DNA of 64,000 nucleotides from Microbacterium sp. BK668 (GCF_004362195.1 NZ_SNWG01000003.1:137661-201660); one strand, 5' to 3'. Counted from the first letter of the stretch, positions 25,954-35,103 are shown. The notes: generated from the letters alone by a model not told the origin. A program made the numbers and translations.

Positions 25954-27644
25954 TAGACGGCCGCGTTCGCGGCCTGGTCGGCGGCTTCTCGAGCCGCGGT
26001 CCGGGCAGATGCCGCATCGTCTGCGGCGAGGGCCGCCTCGGCGATTCCGCGCGCCTCGGCGAGGGTGTACTGCAACAGCGACGCGCGGACGTCGGCGAGT
26101 GCGGTGGGGGCCATCGACAGGCTCGTCGCCCCGAGGCCGACCAGCACGACGGCCAGGAGCGGGTCGGCGGCGGCTTCGCCGCAGATCCCGACGGGCTTGC
26201 CGTTCTCCCGGCCCGCCTGGCCCACCTCGCGGATGAGCGACAGGACGGCGGGATGCCACGGGTCCTGGAACGAGGCGACCGACCCGAGCAGCCGGTCGGC
26301 GGCCAGCGTGTACTGCGTCAGGTCGTTCGTGCCGATCGACGCGAAGTCCGCCACCCGAAGGACACGATCGGCCAGCAGCGCCGACGACGGCACCTCGACC
26401 ATCACGCCGGCCGTCCTGATGCCGTACTCGCGGGCGAGGCCGGTGAAGTACTCCGTCTCCTCCACGGTGGCGATCATGGGTGCCATGACCCACAGATCTG
26501 CGGGGCCGTCGGGCAGCTGCCTGGTCGCGGCGTCGGCCTCGGCCAGCGCGGTCAGCTGCTCGCGCAGGATGTCCTCGCTCGCGCGGAGGGCGCGGATGCC
26601 GCGCAGCCCCAGCGCCGGGTTCTCCTCGTGGGCGTCGTTGAGGAACGCCAGCGGCTTGTCCGCCCCCGCGTCGAGGACCCGCACGACGACCTTCTTGCCG
26701 GGGAACGCCGACAGCAGCGCCGTGTACGCCTCCCGCTGCTGCTCGACCGTCGGCGCCTGGCTCGAGCTCAGGAAGAGGAACTCCGTGCGGAAGAGCCCGA
26801 CTCCCTCCGCGCCGAGGGCTACCGCCTCGGCCGCGCCCTCGGGCTTGCCGAGGTTCGCGAGCAGCGGGATCGCCGTCCCGTCCGCGAGGGCGCCGGGGGT
26901 GAGGGGGGCGGATGCCTGCGCCGCGCGCGCGGCGGCGCGGTTCTCGGCACGCTCGAGCTCGTCGGCGGTGGGCTCGGTCACGACGACGCCGGCCGCGGCA
27001 TCCACGATCACCGTCCCGCCCTCGGCGAGGTCCTTCGCCGCCGCGACGCCGACGACCGCGACGATCGACTTCTCGCGCGCGAGGATCGCGGTGTGCGAGG
27101 TCGGCCCGCCCTCGGTCGTGACGAGCGCGAGCACCTTGTCCAGGTCGAGCAGGGCCGTGTCGGCGGGAGCGAGGTCCTTCGCGACGAGGACGAACGGATG
27201 CCCCGGATCGGGCACGCCCGGAGCGGGAACGCCCCTCAGCCGTGCGATGACCCGCTGTGCGACGTCGTCGAGGTCCGCCGCGCGCTCGCCGAGGTAGCCG
27301 CCCAGCGCCGTGAGCTGGTCGCGGAACGACGCGAACGCGTCGAAGACGGCGAACTCCCCGGTCCTGCCCTGGGCGAGCCGGTCGTCGACCTCCTGCTCGA
27401 GCGTGGGGTCCTCGGCCATCATCGCCTGCGCCTCGAGCACATCCTGCGCCGCTCCGCCCGCCTGGGCTCCGCGCTGCTCGAGCTCGCGGGCGACGGCGGC
27501 CACGGCATCCCGCACCCGAGCCGTCTCCTCCTCGACGCTGAGCGTGCTCGGGCCGTCGCCGGGTGCGGGCAGCGGCTCCGCCATGCGCGCGACAGGTCCC
27601 TGGGCGACCCCCAGGCCGATTCCGACTCCTCGCAGTTGCGTCAT
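25953..27644 (-). CDS. ptsI: PTS enzyme I (phosphoenolpyruvate-protein phosphotransferase)
   Basis: General PTS enzyme that takes phosphate from phosphoenolpyruvate and gives it to HPr. The 563-residue protein carries its phosphohistidine at H184 in GGPTSHTAILAR, and the PEP-binding barrel shows GLFRTEFLFL, the region around GLRGIRALRA, and the C-terminal IGTNDLTQYTLA and ICGEAAADPL motifs. It starts three bases after the ptsH stop. In this genome the only window copies of ptsI and ptsH sit inside a mannitol locus. Confidence 0.96.
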   Translation of the reverse strand: MTQLRGVGIGLGVAQGPVARMAEPLPAPGDGPSTLSVEEETARVRDAVAAVARELEQRGAQAGGAAQDVLEAQAMMAEDPTLEQEVDDRLAQGRTGEFAVFDAFASFRDQLTALGGYLGERAADLDDVAQRVIARLRGVPAPGVPDPGHPFVLVAKDLAPADTALLDLDKVLALVTTEGGPTSHTAILAREKSIVAVVGVAAAKDLAEGGTVIVDAAAGVVVTEPTADELERAENRAAARAAQASAPLTPGALADGTAIPLLANLGKPEGAAEAVALGAEGVGLFRTEFLFLSSSQAPTVEQQREAYTALLSAFPGKKVVVRVLDAGADKPLAFLNDAHEENPALGLRGIRALRASEDILREQLTALAEADAATRQLPDGPADLWVMAPMIATVEETEYFTGLAREYGIRTAGVMVEVPSSALLADRVLRVADFASIGTNDLTQYTLAADRLLGSVASFQDPWHPAVLSLIREVGQAGRENGKPVGICGEAAADPLLAVVLVGLGATSLSMAPTALADVRASLLQYTLAEARGIAEAALAADDAASARTAAREAADQAANAAV

Positions 27645-27647
27645 CGT

Positions 27648-27923
27648 CTACTCCGCATCGTGGTCGGTCGTGAGCAGTTCGGCGAGCGTGTCCAGAGTGG
27701 CCTCGGCGCCGGCGCCGTCGGCCGTCAGCGTCACGTAGTCGCCCTGCTCGACGCCGAGCGCGATGACGCCGAGGATGCTCGCTGCGTTGACCGGGGCCCC
27801 CGAGTCCTTCGCGATGGTGATCGGGATGCCGGCATCCTTCGCGGCCTGCGCGAAGAGCTTCGCGGGGCGGGCGTGAAGGCCGTGGGACGACCCGATCCGC
27901 ACAGTGCGGGAGATGGGGGGCAT
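27648..27923 (-). CDS. ptsH: phosphocarrier protein HPr
   Basis: Small PTS carrier, 91 residues, that moves phosphate from enzyme I to the sugar-specific IIA domains. The phosphohistidine is H17 in GSSHGLHARPA. The second conserved region reads VNAASILGVIALGV; the Ser here aligns with the regulatory Ser46 of Firmicutes HPr, but no HPr kinase gene is present in this window. Starts 48 bases after the orphan IIB gene and three bases before ptsI. Confidence 0.95.
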   Translation of the reverse strand: MPPISRTVRIGSSHGLHARPAKLFAQAAKDAGIPITIAKDSGAPVNAASILGVIALGVEQGDYVTLTADGAGAEATLDTLAELLTTDHDAE

Positions 27924-27971
27924 GTCGTTCCTCTCAGTCGGTCGTGCGTGTTGTCGTTCTGGGGCGTCGTG

Positions 27972-28319
27972 TCACGGGGGAGCGGTGCCGCTCGCGGTCG
28001 GGAGGGTCCCCCCGGAGCCCCCGACCGCGTCGCGGACGAGCTGAAGCGTCCGCGTGCCGTCGAGATCCAGGAAGATGTCGGACGGCAGCAGCACCACTGT
28101 CGTCCCGCGGACCGCGGCGTCGCGCTCGATGCGATCGAGTGCGTGCACCAGGTGCGGCCCGACGAGGACGACATCCGCGGCATCGAGGTCGATCGGAAGC
28201 GACTGCTCGGTGCCGGCGAAGGCGGAGTAGGCGAGTCCTCGCTCGTGGGCAGCGTGCCGCACGCGCTGTGCGACGAAGGTGCTCGAGGCACCGGCACCGC
28301 AGACCACGAGGATCCTCAT
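27972..28319 (-). CDS. PTS enzyme IIB-like protein, orphan
   Basis: Single-domain protein of 115 residues that resembles the IIB proteins of the lactose/cellobiose class: MRILVVCGAGASSTFVAQRV with the phosphocysteine at C7 and the following P-loop-like Ala-Ser-Ser. It has no matching IIC partner in the window, and MtlA already has its own IIB domain. Being first in the ptsH-ptsI-mtlA run, and divergent from a PRD regulator with its own IIB-like and IIA domains, it could be a signalling carrier rather than a transport protein; that is inference. AAGGAGG precedes the ATG. Confidence 0.85.
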   Translation of the reverse strand: MRILVVCGAGASSTFVAQRVRHAAHERGLAYSAFAGTEQSLPIDLDAADVVLVGPHLVHALDRIERDAAVRGTTVVLLPSDIFLDLDGTRTLQLVRDAVGGSGGTLPTASGTAPP

Positions 28320-28343
28320 CGATCCGCCTCCTTCGTGGTGGCC

Positions 28344-28372
28344 ATTCTTGTGAAATCGCTGGGAGCCGACAA
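28344..28372 (-). promoter_or_regulatory. candidate promoter of the PTS operon
   Basis: On the minus strand, TTGTCG (28372-28367), a 17-base spacer, and AAGAAT (28349-28344). This would start the IIB-ptsH-ptsI-mtlA message around 28337 with a short leader holding AAGGAGG. It is the only place in the region where a -35 and -10 pair with standard spacing is seen. Confidence 0.5.
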
Positions 28373-28485
28373 CCACTTCTCTTTCCGCCCCTCCGGAAGA
28401 TCGGACGTGGCGCCGAGAGCGGGCCGCCGGCGCGTGGTTGACTGGATCCCGGCGGAGCCGAGGCGGCGCGCGGGCGGAGGAGCCG

Positions 28486-30417
28486 GTGACACGAGCGAGA
28501 CAGGATCGCCTGCTCGCCCTGCTCGTCCGGGACGGCGAGTGGGCGACGGCGGCGACGCTCGCCGACGCGCTCGGGGTGACCCCGCGGAGCATCCGCTCGT
28601 ACGTCACGACCCTCAACGCCCGCGTCCCCGAGGGGACCGTGGTGGAGTCGGGGCCGCTGGGGTATCGCGCGGGAGGCGATGCCGCGACCGCCCTGCGGAC
28701 GAACGGGACGGATGCCTCGACCCCCCGCGACCGGCTGCACACCCTCGTCCGGGCCCTCCTCGACTCGCCCGACGGCGTCGACGTCTTCGAGACCGCCGAC
28801 GATCTGCACGTCTCGTCCGCGACCCTGGACGCCGACCTCGCACGCGTGCGCGGCCTCCTGGGGGGAACCGAGCTGACCCTCGAGCGATCGGCCTCGCGCG
28901 CGCGGCTGCGAGGGACCGAGATGGCGCAGCGGCGCCTCCTCAGCCGCCTCGCCCACGACGAGATGGACGCCGGCTCGTTCGACCTCGATGCGCTGCGCCG
29001 GACCCTCGGCGATGCCTCCGTCGGCGCGCGCGCGTTCGGACCTTTCAAGACCGATCTCGTCGCCGAGCTCGGCGCCCTCGGCTACTTCGTCAACGAGTAC
29101 GGGATCTCCGACGTCGTGATGCACATCGCGATCGCGGCCGATCGGGTCGCGCAGGACCGCGGCCTCGACGGCGAGACGACGGCGGCCTCGCCCGCCAACG
29201 CCGAGGTCGCCGCGATCCTCGCGCGGCTCTCGGCGACGCACCTCGGCGTCGAGCTGGGGGCGGGCGACCTGCAGCATCTCGCTTCGCTCGTGCTCACGCG
29301 GGTCGTCGCCCCCGGTGCCACGGCGCCGAAGATGCACGTGCGCGAGCGGCTCGAGCCCGAGGTCGAGCAGGCGGTGCGCGATGTCGTGGGGGACGCGGCA
29401 TCCGAGTTCCTCGTCGACATCGTCCACGAGGACTTCATCCTGCGCCTCGCGCTGCACGTGCAGAACCTGCGGCTGCGGGCGCAGGAGCAGGCGTGGTCGC
29501 GCAACCCCCTCACCCGGTCGCTCAAGGCGTCGTACCCCATGATCTTCGAGGTCGCCGTCTACATCGCCAACGGCCTCCACGAGAGTCTCGGCATCCCGCT
29601 CCTCGACGACGAGATCGCCTATATCGCGATGCACGTCGGCGGGCGCCTGGAGCGCAGCCGCCGTGCGGATCAGCTGCTGACCGCGACGATCGTCTGCCCC
29701 GGGTACTACGAGCTGCACGAGCTCCTGCGCTCGTCGGTCGACCGCTCGCTCGGACAGGCGATCGAGGTCGTCGGCGTCGAGACGCGGGTCGACCCCGACT
29801 GGGCGTCGATCGACACCGACCTCGTCCTGACGACGATCGATCCGGCGCCCGAGCGCGCGGCATCCGATCGGATCGTCCGCATCCAGCCGTTCCTCACCGA
29901 CGCCGACGTCGAGCGCGTCCAGGCGGCGGCGGGCCGGATCCGCCGCGCGCGCCGGCTCGCGCGGCTGCGCACGGAGCTGGAGCGCTACTTCGAGCCGTCG
30001 GCCTTCGTGCGGGGACTGGATGCCTCGGGCGAGGAGGCGATCATCCGCCGCCTCGGGGCGCTGCTCGTCTCGCGCGGCGTCATCGACGACGACTACGTCG
30101 AGCGCGCGATCCAGCGGGAGCGCCTCTCGTCCACAGCGTTCACCGACGCGCTCGCGGTGCCGCACGCCCTCGGCATGACGGCGACGCGCACCGCGATCGC
30201 CGTCGGCATCGCCGAGCCCTCGATCCCCTGGGGCGAGGGGCGCGTGCAGGTCGTCGCGCTGGTCGCCTTCAGCGAGACCGACCGCGAGGCCTTCCAGACG
30301 GTCTTCGAGCAGCTGGTCGAGGTCTTCTCGGAGCGCGAGTCCGTGCAGCGCATCGTGCGGCGCGGCACCGACTTCGCCGCCTTCCTCGACGAGCTCGTCG
30401 CCGTCGTCGACGGCTGA
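28486..30417 (+). CDS. mtlR: PRD-domain transcriptional regulator of the mannitol PTS (MtlR-type)
   Basis: Phosphorylation-controlled activator of the BglG/MtlR family, 643 residues. In order: two helix-turn-helix domains (about 1-60, ending SIRSYV, and about 85-140), PRD1 (VVMHIAIAADR, phospho-acceptor His), PRD2 (EIAYIAMHVGGR), a IIB-like domain starting ATIVCPGYYEL with a Cys, and a C-terminal IIA domain with H560 in AVPHALGM. Start GTG 28486 is set by GGAGG at 28476-28480; an upstream in-frame start at 28438 lacks a ribosome-binding site. Divergent from the operon it probably activates. Confidence 0.93.
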   Translation: MTRARQDRLLALLVRDGEWATAATLADALGVTPRSIRSYVTTLNARVPEGTVVESGPLGYRAGGDAATALRTNGTDASTPRDRLHTLVRALLDSPDGVDVFETADDLHVSSATLDADLARVRGLLGGTELTLERSASRARLRGTEMAQRRLLSRLAHDEMDAGSFDLDALRRTLGDASVGARAFGPFKTDLVAELGALGYFVNEYGISDVVMHIAIAADRVAQDRGLDGETTAASPANAEVAAILARLSATHLGVELGAGDLQHLASLVLTRVVAPGATAPKMHVRERLEPEVEQAVRDVVGDAASEFLVDIVHEDFILRLALHVQNLRLRAQEQAWSRNPLTRSLKASYPMIFEVAVYIANGLHESLGIPLLDDEIAYIAMHVGGRLERSRRADQLLTATIVCPGYYELHELLRSSVDRSLGQAIEVVGVETRVDPDWASIDTDLVLTTIDPAPERAASDRIVRIQPFLTDADVERVQAAAGRIRRARRLARLRTELERYFEPSAFVRGLDASGEEAIIRRLGALLVSRGVIDDDYVERAIQRERLSSTAFTDALAVPHALGMTATRTAIAVGIAEPSIPWGEGRVQVVALVAFSETDREAFQTVFEQLVEVFSERESVQRIVRRGTDFAAFLDELVAVVDG

Positions 30418-30591
30418 ACCCGTCGAAGGGCGTCCCCCGGCATCCTTCCCGCACTCTTCCCTGCCTCCTGCGTCCTTCCGATGAGCGGAGGGCGTTCGAC
30501 GTGCGGAGGGTGGATGCCGCGTCCCGGCCATCCGCTCGCCGGTTCTCCTCCGCTCACCTGAGCCAGGGGAGGAAGGGATGCGGCGGCGCGG

Positions 30592-31176
30592 TCAGCCGCG
30601 GGAGAGGCGCTCCTCGAGGCCGAGCCGGACGGCCGGCCACTCGTGCGGCAGGATCGAGAAGACGACGGTGTCGCGGAGCGTCCCGCCCGGGCCGAGGCGG
30701 TGGTTGCGGAGGATGCCGTCCTGCTTCGCGCCGAGCCTCGCGATCGCCGCGCGCGACTGGCGGTTGTGGAAGTGCGTGCGCAGCTCCACCGCGATGGCGT
30801 CGCACGCCTCGAACGCGTGCCCGAGGAGCGCGAGCTTCGCGGCCGAGTTGACCTCCGTGCGCTGGGCCGACGGCGAGAGCCACGTGTGGCCGACCTCGAC
30901 GTGGCGATCGGCCTGGACGATGTTGCAGAACGTCGTCATGCCGACGACGCGCCCCGTCGATCGACGCCGCACCGCCCACGGGTTCATGTGTCCCTCGGCC
31001 CGCCACGCGAGCCGGCGCTCGATCTCGCCCGGGATGCCGTCGGCCGTCGGCGCGCTGGTGTACCAGGCGTACTCGAGGCCCTCGGTGGCGACGGCGAGGT
31101 CGCCGGAGTGGTCGGGCGACAGCGGCTCGAGACGCACCCAGTCGTTCTCGAGCGTCACGGGATCGGTCAGCAGCAC
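30592..31176 (-). CDS. GNAT-family N-acetyltransferase
   Basis: Acetyltransferase of 194 residues in the RimJ/RimL-like branch: opening VTLENDWVRLEPLSPDH, the region VVGMTTFCNI, then VEVGHTWLSPSAQRTEVNSA with the acetyl-CoA loop altered from the usual RGxGxG form, and CDAIAVELRTHFHNRQSRAA. Substrate unknown. Start GTG 31176 is chosen because TAGGCT lies seven bases upstream; a longer frame upstream would run into the MFS gene. The box itself contains the MFS stop codon. Confidence 0.85.
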   Translation of the reverse strand: MLLTDPVTLENDWVRLEPLSPDHSGDLAVATEGLEYAWYTSAPTADGIPGEIERRLAWRAEGHMNPWAVRRRSTGRVVGMTTFCNIVQADRHVEVGHTWLSPSAQRTEVNSAAKLALLGHAFEACDAIAVELRTHFHNRQSRAAIARLGAKQDGILRNHRLGPGGTLRDTVVFSILPHEWPAVRLGLEERLSRG

Positions 31177-31183
31177 GCCGTAG

Positions 31184-31189
31184 AGCCTA
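31184..31189 (-). promoter_or_regulatory. -10 box of the acetyltransferase overlapping the MFS stop codon
   Basis: TAGGCT on the minus strand, seven bases before GTG 31176. Its first three bases are the TAG stop of the MFS gene (31187-31189). Confidence 0.6.
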
Positions 31190-32560
31190 TTCCGCGTCCT
31201 TTGCGCGCATGGCCGCCTCGACGGCGGCGGCACCCACAGCCGGGTCGTGACCCTGCACCTGCGCGGCCGCCTGCGCCGCCGCGACAGCTCGACGTCCTGC
31301 CGGAAGCCAGACCGCGAGCCCGATCACGAGGAACGTCAGCACGCCGGCGCCGACGAGCAGCCACTCGATCGGCACCTGGTCGGCGAGGGGGCCGAGCACC
31401 GCCATGCCGAACGGCATCGCGAGGGCCATCACGATCCCGACGAAGCCGAACACGCGGCCCTGCCGCTCGGGCTCGACCGTCTCCTGCAGGAGCGTCATCG
31501 ACGGAGTCGAGAAGAACGGCACGGCGAGCCCGACGAGGAACATGAAGCCGAAGAACACCCAGATGTTCGGCGACAGCCCCATGCCGATCGACAGCGCACC
31601 GAAGACGAGCGACGAGACGATGATGAGCCCGATGCGGCTCGCCTTCGCGAAGAGCGACGCCACGACGATGCCGCCGAGCACCATGCCGACGCTGAAGCTG
31701 ATCTCGAGCACCGCGAGGTTGATGACGTTCTGCTCGTCGCCCGCGTCGAAGGCCCGCACCGCCATGAGCGGGGTGAGGTTCGACGGCGCGACCGTGAGGA
31801 CGAAGACGATCGCGAACACGACGAGCAGCCAGCGTACGAAGGCGTGGTGCGCGACGTAGCGGACGCCGTCCACGAGGTCGGCGAAATACCCCGTCGCCGC
31901 GTCGGCCGCGCGGCGCACGGCGCGGACCGGGATGAAGGCGATGAGCGCGATGCCGATCGCCGCCGTCGCGACGTCGATGAAGAAGATCGGGATGAGCGCC
32001 CCCACGGCGCTGTCGCTCGTGGCGGCGGCCCATGCGTACAGCGCGCCGGCCGCCGCCGGGGCGACGAGCGCCATCGCGGACTGGATCGAGCCGTTGATCC
32101 CGTTCACGCGGATGAGATTCCGCATGGGCACGATCTGCGGGATGAGCGCCGAGACGGCGGGCATCTGGATGCCTGCGCCCGCCGAGCGGATCGCCATCGT
32201 CAGGAAGATGAGCCATACCGCGTCGTAGCCGGTCATCATGATGACCGCGAGACCCAGGGTCGTCAGGGCGATCGCGGCGTCGGCGCCCATGATGAGGTAC
32301 TTGCGGTTGTGCCGGTCGGCCCAGACGCCGCCGAAGATCGACACGATCGCCTGGGGGAGGAATCCGAAGAGGGCCGCGAGGGCCATGATGCCGCCGGACT
32401 TGTACTCGATCGTGAGGTACCAGAACACCGCGTACTGCACGAGCATCGAGCCGAACAGGCTCACGGTCTGACCGCTCAGGAAGAGGATGACGTGGCGCAG
32501 CCAATGCGCCGGATCGGATGCCTCGGCTCCGGCGTCGACCTCCATACCCGCGTCCTCCAT
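31187..32560 (-). CDS. MFS transporter, MefA/drug-exporter type
   Basis: Twelve-segment major facilitator of 457 residues. Motif A is visible between segments 2 and 3 (GGVWADRHNRKYLIM), and the order of spans and the motif FLSGQTVSLFGSML at the N-terminus match the macrolide-efflux (MefA-like) branch. The exported compound is not known. The start may be ATG 32560 or the in-frame ATG 15 bases later, each with a purine-rich site. It begins 17 bases after the mutase stop, as third gene of pnp-mutase-MFS. Confidence 0.88.
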   Translation of the reverse strand: MEDAGMEVDAGAEASDPAHWLRHVILFLSGQTVSLFGSMLVQYAVFWYLTIEYKSGGIMALAALFGFLPQAIVSIFGGVWADRHNRKYLIMGADAAIALTTLGLAVIMMTGYDAVWLIFLTMAIRSAGAGIQMPAVSALIPQIVPMRNLIRVNGINGSIQSAMALVAPAAAGALYAWAAATSDSAVGALIPIFFIDVATAAIGIALIAFIPVRAVRRAADAATGYFADLVDGVRYVAHHAFVRWLLVVFAIVFVLTVAPSNLTPLMAVRAFDAGDEQNVINLAVLEISFSVGMVLGGIVVASLFAKASRIGLIIVSSLVFGALSIGMGLSPNIWVFFGFMFLVGLAVPFFSTPSMTLLQETVEPERQGRVFGFVGIVMALAMPFGMAVLGPLADQVPIEWLLVGAGVLTFLVIGLAVWLPAGRRAVAAAQAAAQVQGHDPAVGAAAVEAAMRAKDAE

Positions 32561-32577
32561 GTTCTCCCCGCGCAGAG

Positions 32578-34260
32578 TCAGGAGACCTCGGCGAGCAGCG
32601 CGCGGGCGCCGTCCGCGAGCGACCGGATGCGATGCTGCGCGTCGGCCGCGGAGTCCCCGCGGACGTCGAGGTAGAGCTTGAGCTTCGGCTCGGTCCCGCT
32701 CGGACGGACGATCAGGCGCGAGCCGTCCGTGAGCCAGAAGCGCAGCACGTCGCCGGGCGGGAGGTCGTCGACGCCCGCCAGCAGATCGTCGGCCCTCTCG
32801 ACCTCCGCGCCGCCGATCCGCGACGGCGTCTGCGCCCGCAGCGCCGCCATGATGGCGCCGATCGCCGACAGCTGCTCGACGCGCACCGAGATCTGGTCGC
32901 TCGCGAAGTATCCGAAGGTCTCTTCGAACTCGGCCACGAGGTCGGCGACGGATGCACCGCGCCCGCGTGCCTCGGAGGCGAGGCCCAGCATCGCGACGGC
33001 GGCCGAGATGCCGTCCTTGTCACGCACCGTCTCGGGGTTGACGAGGTAGCCGAGCGCCTCCTCGAAGCCGAAGATCAGTCCGGGGGCCCGCGAGATCCAC
33101 TTGAAGCCGGTGAGCGTCGCGTGGAAGTCCAGGCCGTAGTGCTCGGCGACGGTCTGCAGGCCGGGCGACGACACGAGCGAGCACGCGAGCGATGCCCGCC
33201 CCGGTTCCTCGGGCCGCCCGATGGTGCGGGCCCTCTCCGCGGCTCGCCAGCCCAGCAGGAGGCCGATCTGATTGCCGCTGAGGCGCCGCCAGCCGGCCGG
33301 AGCGGTGTCGTCGGGGATGGCGACGGCGAGCCGGTCGGCGTCGGGGTCGTTCGCGATGATGAGCTCTGCGCCCGCCCGCCGCGCGGTCTCGAACGCGAGG
33401 TCCATCGCCCCCGGCTCCTCGGGATTGGGGAAGGCCACGGTCGGGAACGCCCCGTCGGGCTCGGCCTGTTCCGTCACGAGCGTCGGCGCGGGATATCCGG
33501 CGACCTCGAGGATGCGCGAGAGCGTCTCCCACCCGACCCCGTGCATCGCCGTGTAGACCCACGAGAGCCCGTCGGCGCCCGACGGCGCCGGGGCGACCGC
33601 CGCCGTGGCGGCGACGTAGGCGTCGACGACGGACTCCGGCGCCGTCTCGTACTCGCGGGAGCGCGGGAGGGATGCGCGGTCCCCCGCCGCGACGCGATCG
33701 ATGTGCGCCGCGATCTCGGCGTCGGCGGGCGAGACGATCTGCGCGCCCTCGTCCGGGCCCCCGAGGTAGACCTTGTACCCGTTGTCGTTGGGAGGGTTGT
33801 GGCTCGCCGTCACCATGACGCCGGCATCGGCATCCAGGTGCCGCACCGCGAACGCGAGGACCGGTGTGGGCAGGAGGCGCGGCAGCAGGATCGCGCGCAG
33901 GCCTGCCCCGGCGAAGAGCTCGGCGGAGTCCTCCGCGAAGACACGAGAGTTCCGCCGCCCGTCGTAGCCGACCACGACGGTCGGCCGGCGTCCCGCGGCC
34001 CGCTCGAGGAGGTAGGCCGCGAGCCCGGCAGCCGCCTGTGCGACGAGCACGCGGTTCATCCGGTTGCTGCCGGCGCCGAGCTCGCCGCGGAGCCCGGCCG
34101 TGCCGAACGCGAGGCGGCCGGCGAAGCGGTCCGCGAGTTCGAGGGATGCCGCGGCATCCCCCTCGTCGACACGCGCGAGCAGGGCCGCGAGCTCGTCCCG
34201 CGTCTCGGGATCGGGGTCTTGCGCGAGCCAGGCCCGTGCCTGCGCGACGACGGTGCTCAC
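32578..34260 (-). CDS. pmmB: phosphohexomutase (phosphomannomutase/phosphoglucomutase family)
   Basis: Interconverts sugar 1- and 6-phosphates through a phosphoserine. The 560-residue protein has the active-site serine at S143 in TASHNPP, the metal-binding loop DPDADRL, a sugar-binding FGFEEALGY and a C-terminal phosphate-binding RPSGTEPKLK. The N-terminal FGTAGLRGELGAG is typical of the PgmB/PMM2-like branch. It is cotranscribed with pnp (GTGA overlap), so ribose or deoxyribose 1-phosphate are possible substrates as well as hexose phosphates. Confidence 0.93.
   Translation of the reverse strand: MSTVVAQARAWLAQDPDPETRDELAALLARVDEGDAAASLELADRFAGRLAFGTAGLRGELGAGSNRMNRVLVAQAAAGLAAYLLERAAGRRPTVVVGYDGRRNSRVFAEDSAELFAGAGLRAILLPRLLPTPVLAFAVRHLDADAGVMVTASHNPPNDNGYKVYLGGPDEGAQIVSPADAEIAAHIDRVAAGDRASLPRSREYETAPESVVDAYVAATAAVAPAPSGADGLSWVYTAMHGVGWETLSRILEVAGYPAPTLVTEQAEPDGAFPTVAFPNPEEPGAMDLAFETARRAGAELIIANDPDADRLAVAIPDDTAPAGWRRLSGNQIGLLLGWRAAERARTIGRPEEPGRASLACSLVSSPGLQTVAEHYGLDFHATLTGFKWISRAPGLIFGFEEALGYLVNPETVRDKDGISAAVAMLGLASEARGRGASVADLVAEFEETFGYFASDQISVRVEQLSAIGAIMAALRAQTPSRIGGAEVERADDLLAGVDDLPPGDVLRFWLTDGSRLIVRPSGTEPKLKLYLDVRGDSAADAQHRIRSLADGARALLAEVS
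34144..34159. repeat. palindromic double copy of the window's frequent word GCGGCATCC
   Basis: GGATGCCGCGGCATCC is two overlapping, opposite copies of the word that recurs across the window. It lies in the mutase coding sequence over Asp-Ala-Ala-Ala-Ser codons, so protein coding alone explains its presence. Confidence 0.5.
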
Positions 34261-35090
34261 AGAGCCCCGATCACGCGCGCCAGGAGCGACGAGATGACCG
34301 GCTCGGCCTCGCGGCCCGCCTCGAGCACCTCCTGATGGCTCAGCGGGGTGGTCTGGATGCCGGCCGCCATGTTGGTGATGAGCGAGAAGCCGAGGATCTC
34401 CATGCCGGCCTGCCGTGCCGCGATCGCCTCGAGGGCCGTCGACATGCCGACGATGTGGCCGCCGATCACCTTGGCCATCTGCACCTCGGCGGGCGTCTCG
34501 TACTGCGGCCCCGGGAACTGGCAGTACACCCCCTCGTCCAGGCTCGGGTCGATGGAGCGGGCGAGGTCGCGCAGCCGGACCGAGTAGAGGTCGGTGAGAT
34601 CGATGAAGGTCGCCCCCTCCAGCGGCGTGGCCGCCGTGAGGTTGATGTGATCGCTGATCAGCACGGGCGTGCCGGGCGACCAGCCGTCCTTGATGCCGCC
34701 GGCGCCGTTCGTCAGCACCATGGTGCGGGCACCCGTCGCCGCCGCGGTGCGGACGCTGTGCACCACGCGGCGGACGCCGTGCCCCTCGTAGAAGTGGGTC
34801 CGGGACCCGATCACCAGGACGCGCGTCCCCCGGGGCGTGACGACGCTGCGGAGCGTGCCGACGTGCCCGGCGAGGGCGGGCGCGCTGAACCCCGTGACCT
34901 CGGTCGCCGGGAAGGTCGCCGTCGTCTCGCCGAGGAGCTCCGCCGCCTTGCCCCAGCCGCTCCCGAGCGTGAGGGCCACGTCGTGGTGCTCGACGCCCGT
35001 GATGCGCGCGATGTCGGCGGCGGCCTGCGCGGCGATCGCGAAGGGGTCGGCGGCGGGGTCGTCGAGGGGATTGCGGGTCGTCTCTGACAT
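34257..35090 (-). CDS. punA: purine nucleoside phosphorylase, trimeric type
   Basis: Splits inosine or guanosine with phosphate to base and ribose 1-phosphate. The 277-residue protein belongs to the high-molecular-weight-trimer class: LTLGSGWGKAAELLGE, the phosphate-binding SRTHFYEGHG, TNGAGGIKDGW, and SLITNMAAGIQTTPLSHQEV. It starts at ATG 35090 behind TAGAGT, and its stop overlaps the mutase GTG. It can act on the inosine made by Add. Confidence 0.95.
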   Translation of the reverse strand: MSETTRNPLDDPAADPFAIAAQAAADIARITGVEHHDVALTLGSGWGKAAELLGETTATFPATEVTGFSAPALAGHVGTLRSVVTPRGTRVLVIGSRTHFYEGHGVRRVVHSVRTAAATGARTMVLTNGAGGIKDGWSPGTPVLISDHINLTAATPLEGATFIDLTDLYSVRLRDLARSIDPSLDEGVYCQFPGPQYETPAEVQMAKVIGGHIVGMSTALEAIAARQAGMEILGFSLITNMAAGIQTTPLSHQEVLEAGREAEPVISSLLARVIGAL

Positions 35091-35097
35091 GCCCACC

Positions 35098-35103
35098 ACT
35101 CTA
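35098..35103 (-). promoter_or_regulatory. -10 box, leaderless pnp message
   Basis: TAGAGT on the minus strand, seven bases before ATG 35090; head-to-head with the lpdA box at 35192. Confidence 0.6.

Noticed and set aside
30482..30556. Distant inverted repeat TGAGCGGAGG / CCTCCGCTCA between mtlR and the acetyltransferase
   Set aside because: The 10-base arms are 55 bases apart, the stretch is rich in CCTTCC/GGAGG words, and chance pairing is plausible; no function can be supported.
24204..30851. Plus-strand open frame of over 2,000 codons across the PTS genes
   Set aside because: It is antisense to well-recognised mtlA, ptsI and ptsH and runs out of frame through mtlR; high G+C makes stop codons rare. 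Its translation is Arg/Ala/Gly-rich without domains.
34144..34159. GGATGCCGCGGCATCC as a regulatory operator
   Set aside because: It is inside the mutase gene and consists of two copies of a word frequent throughout the window over Ala/Ser codons.
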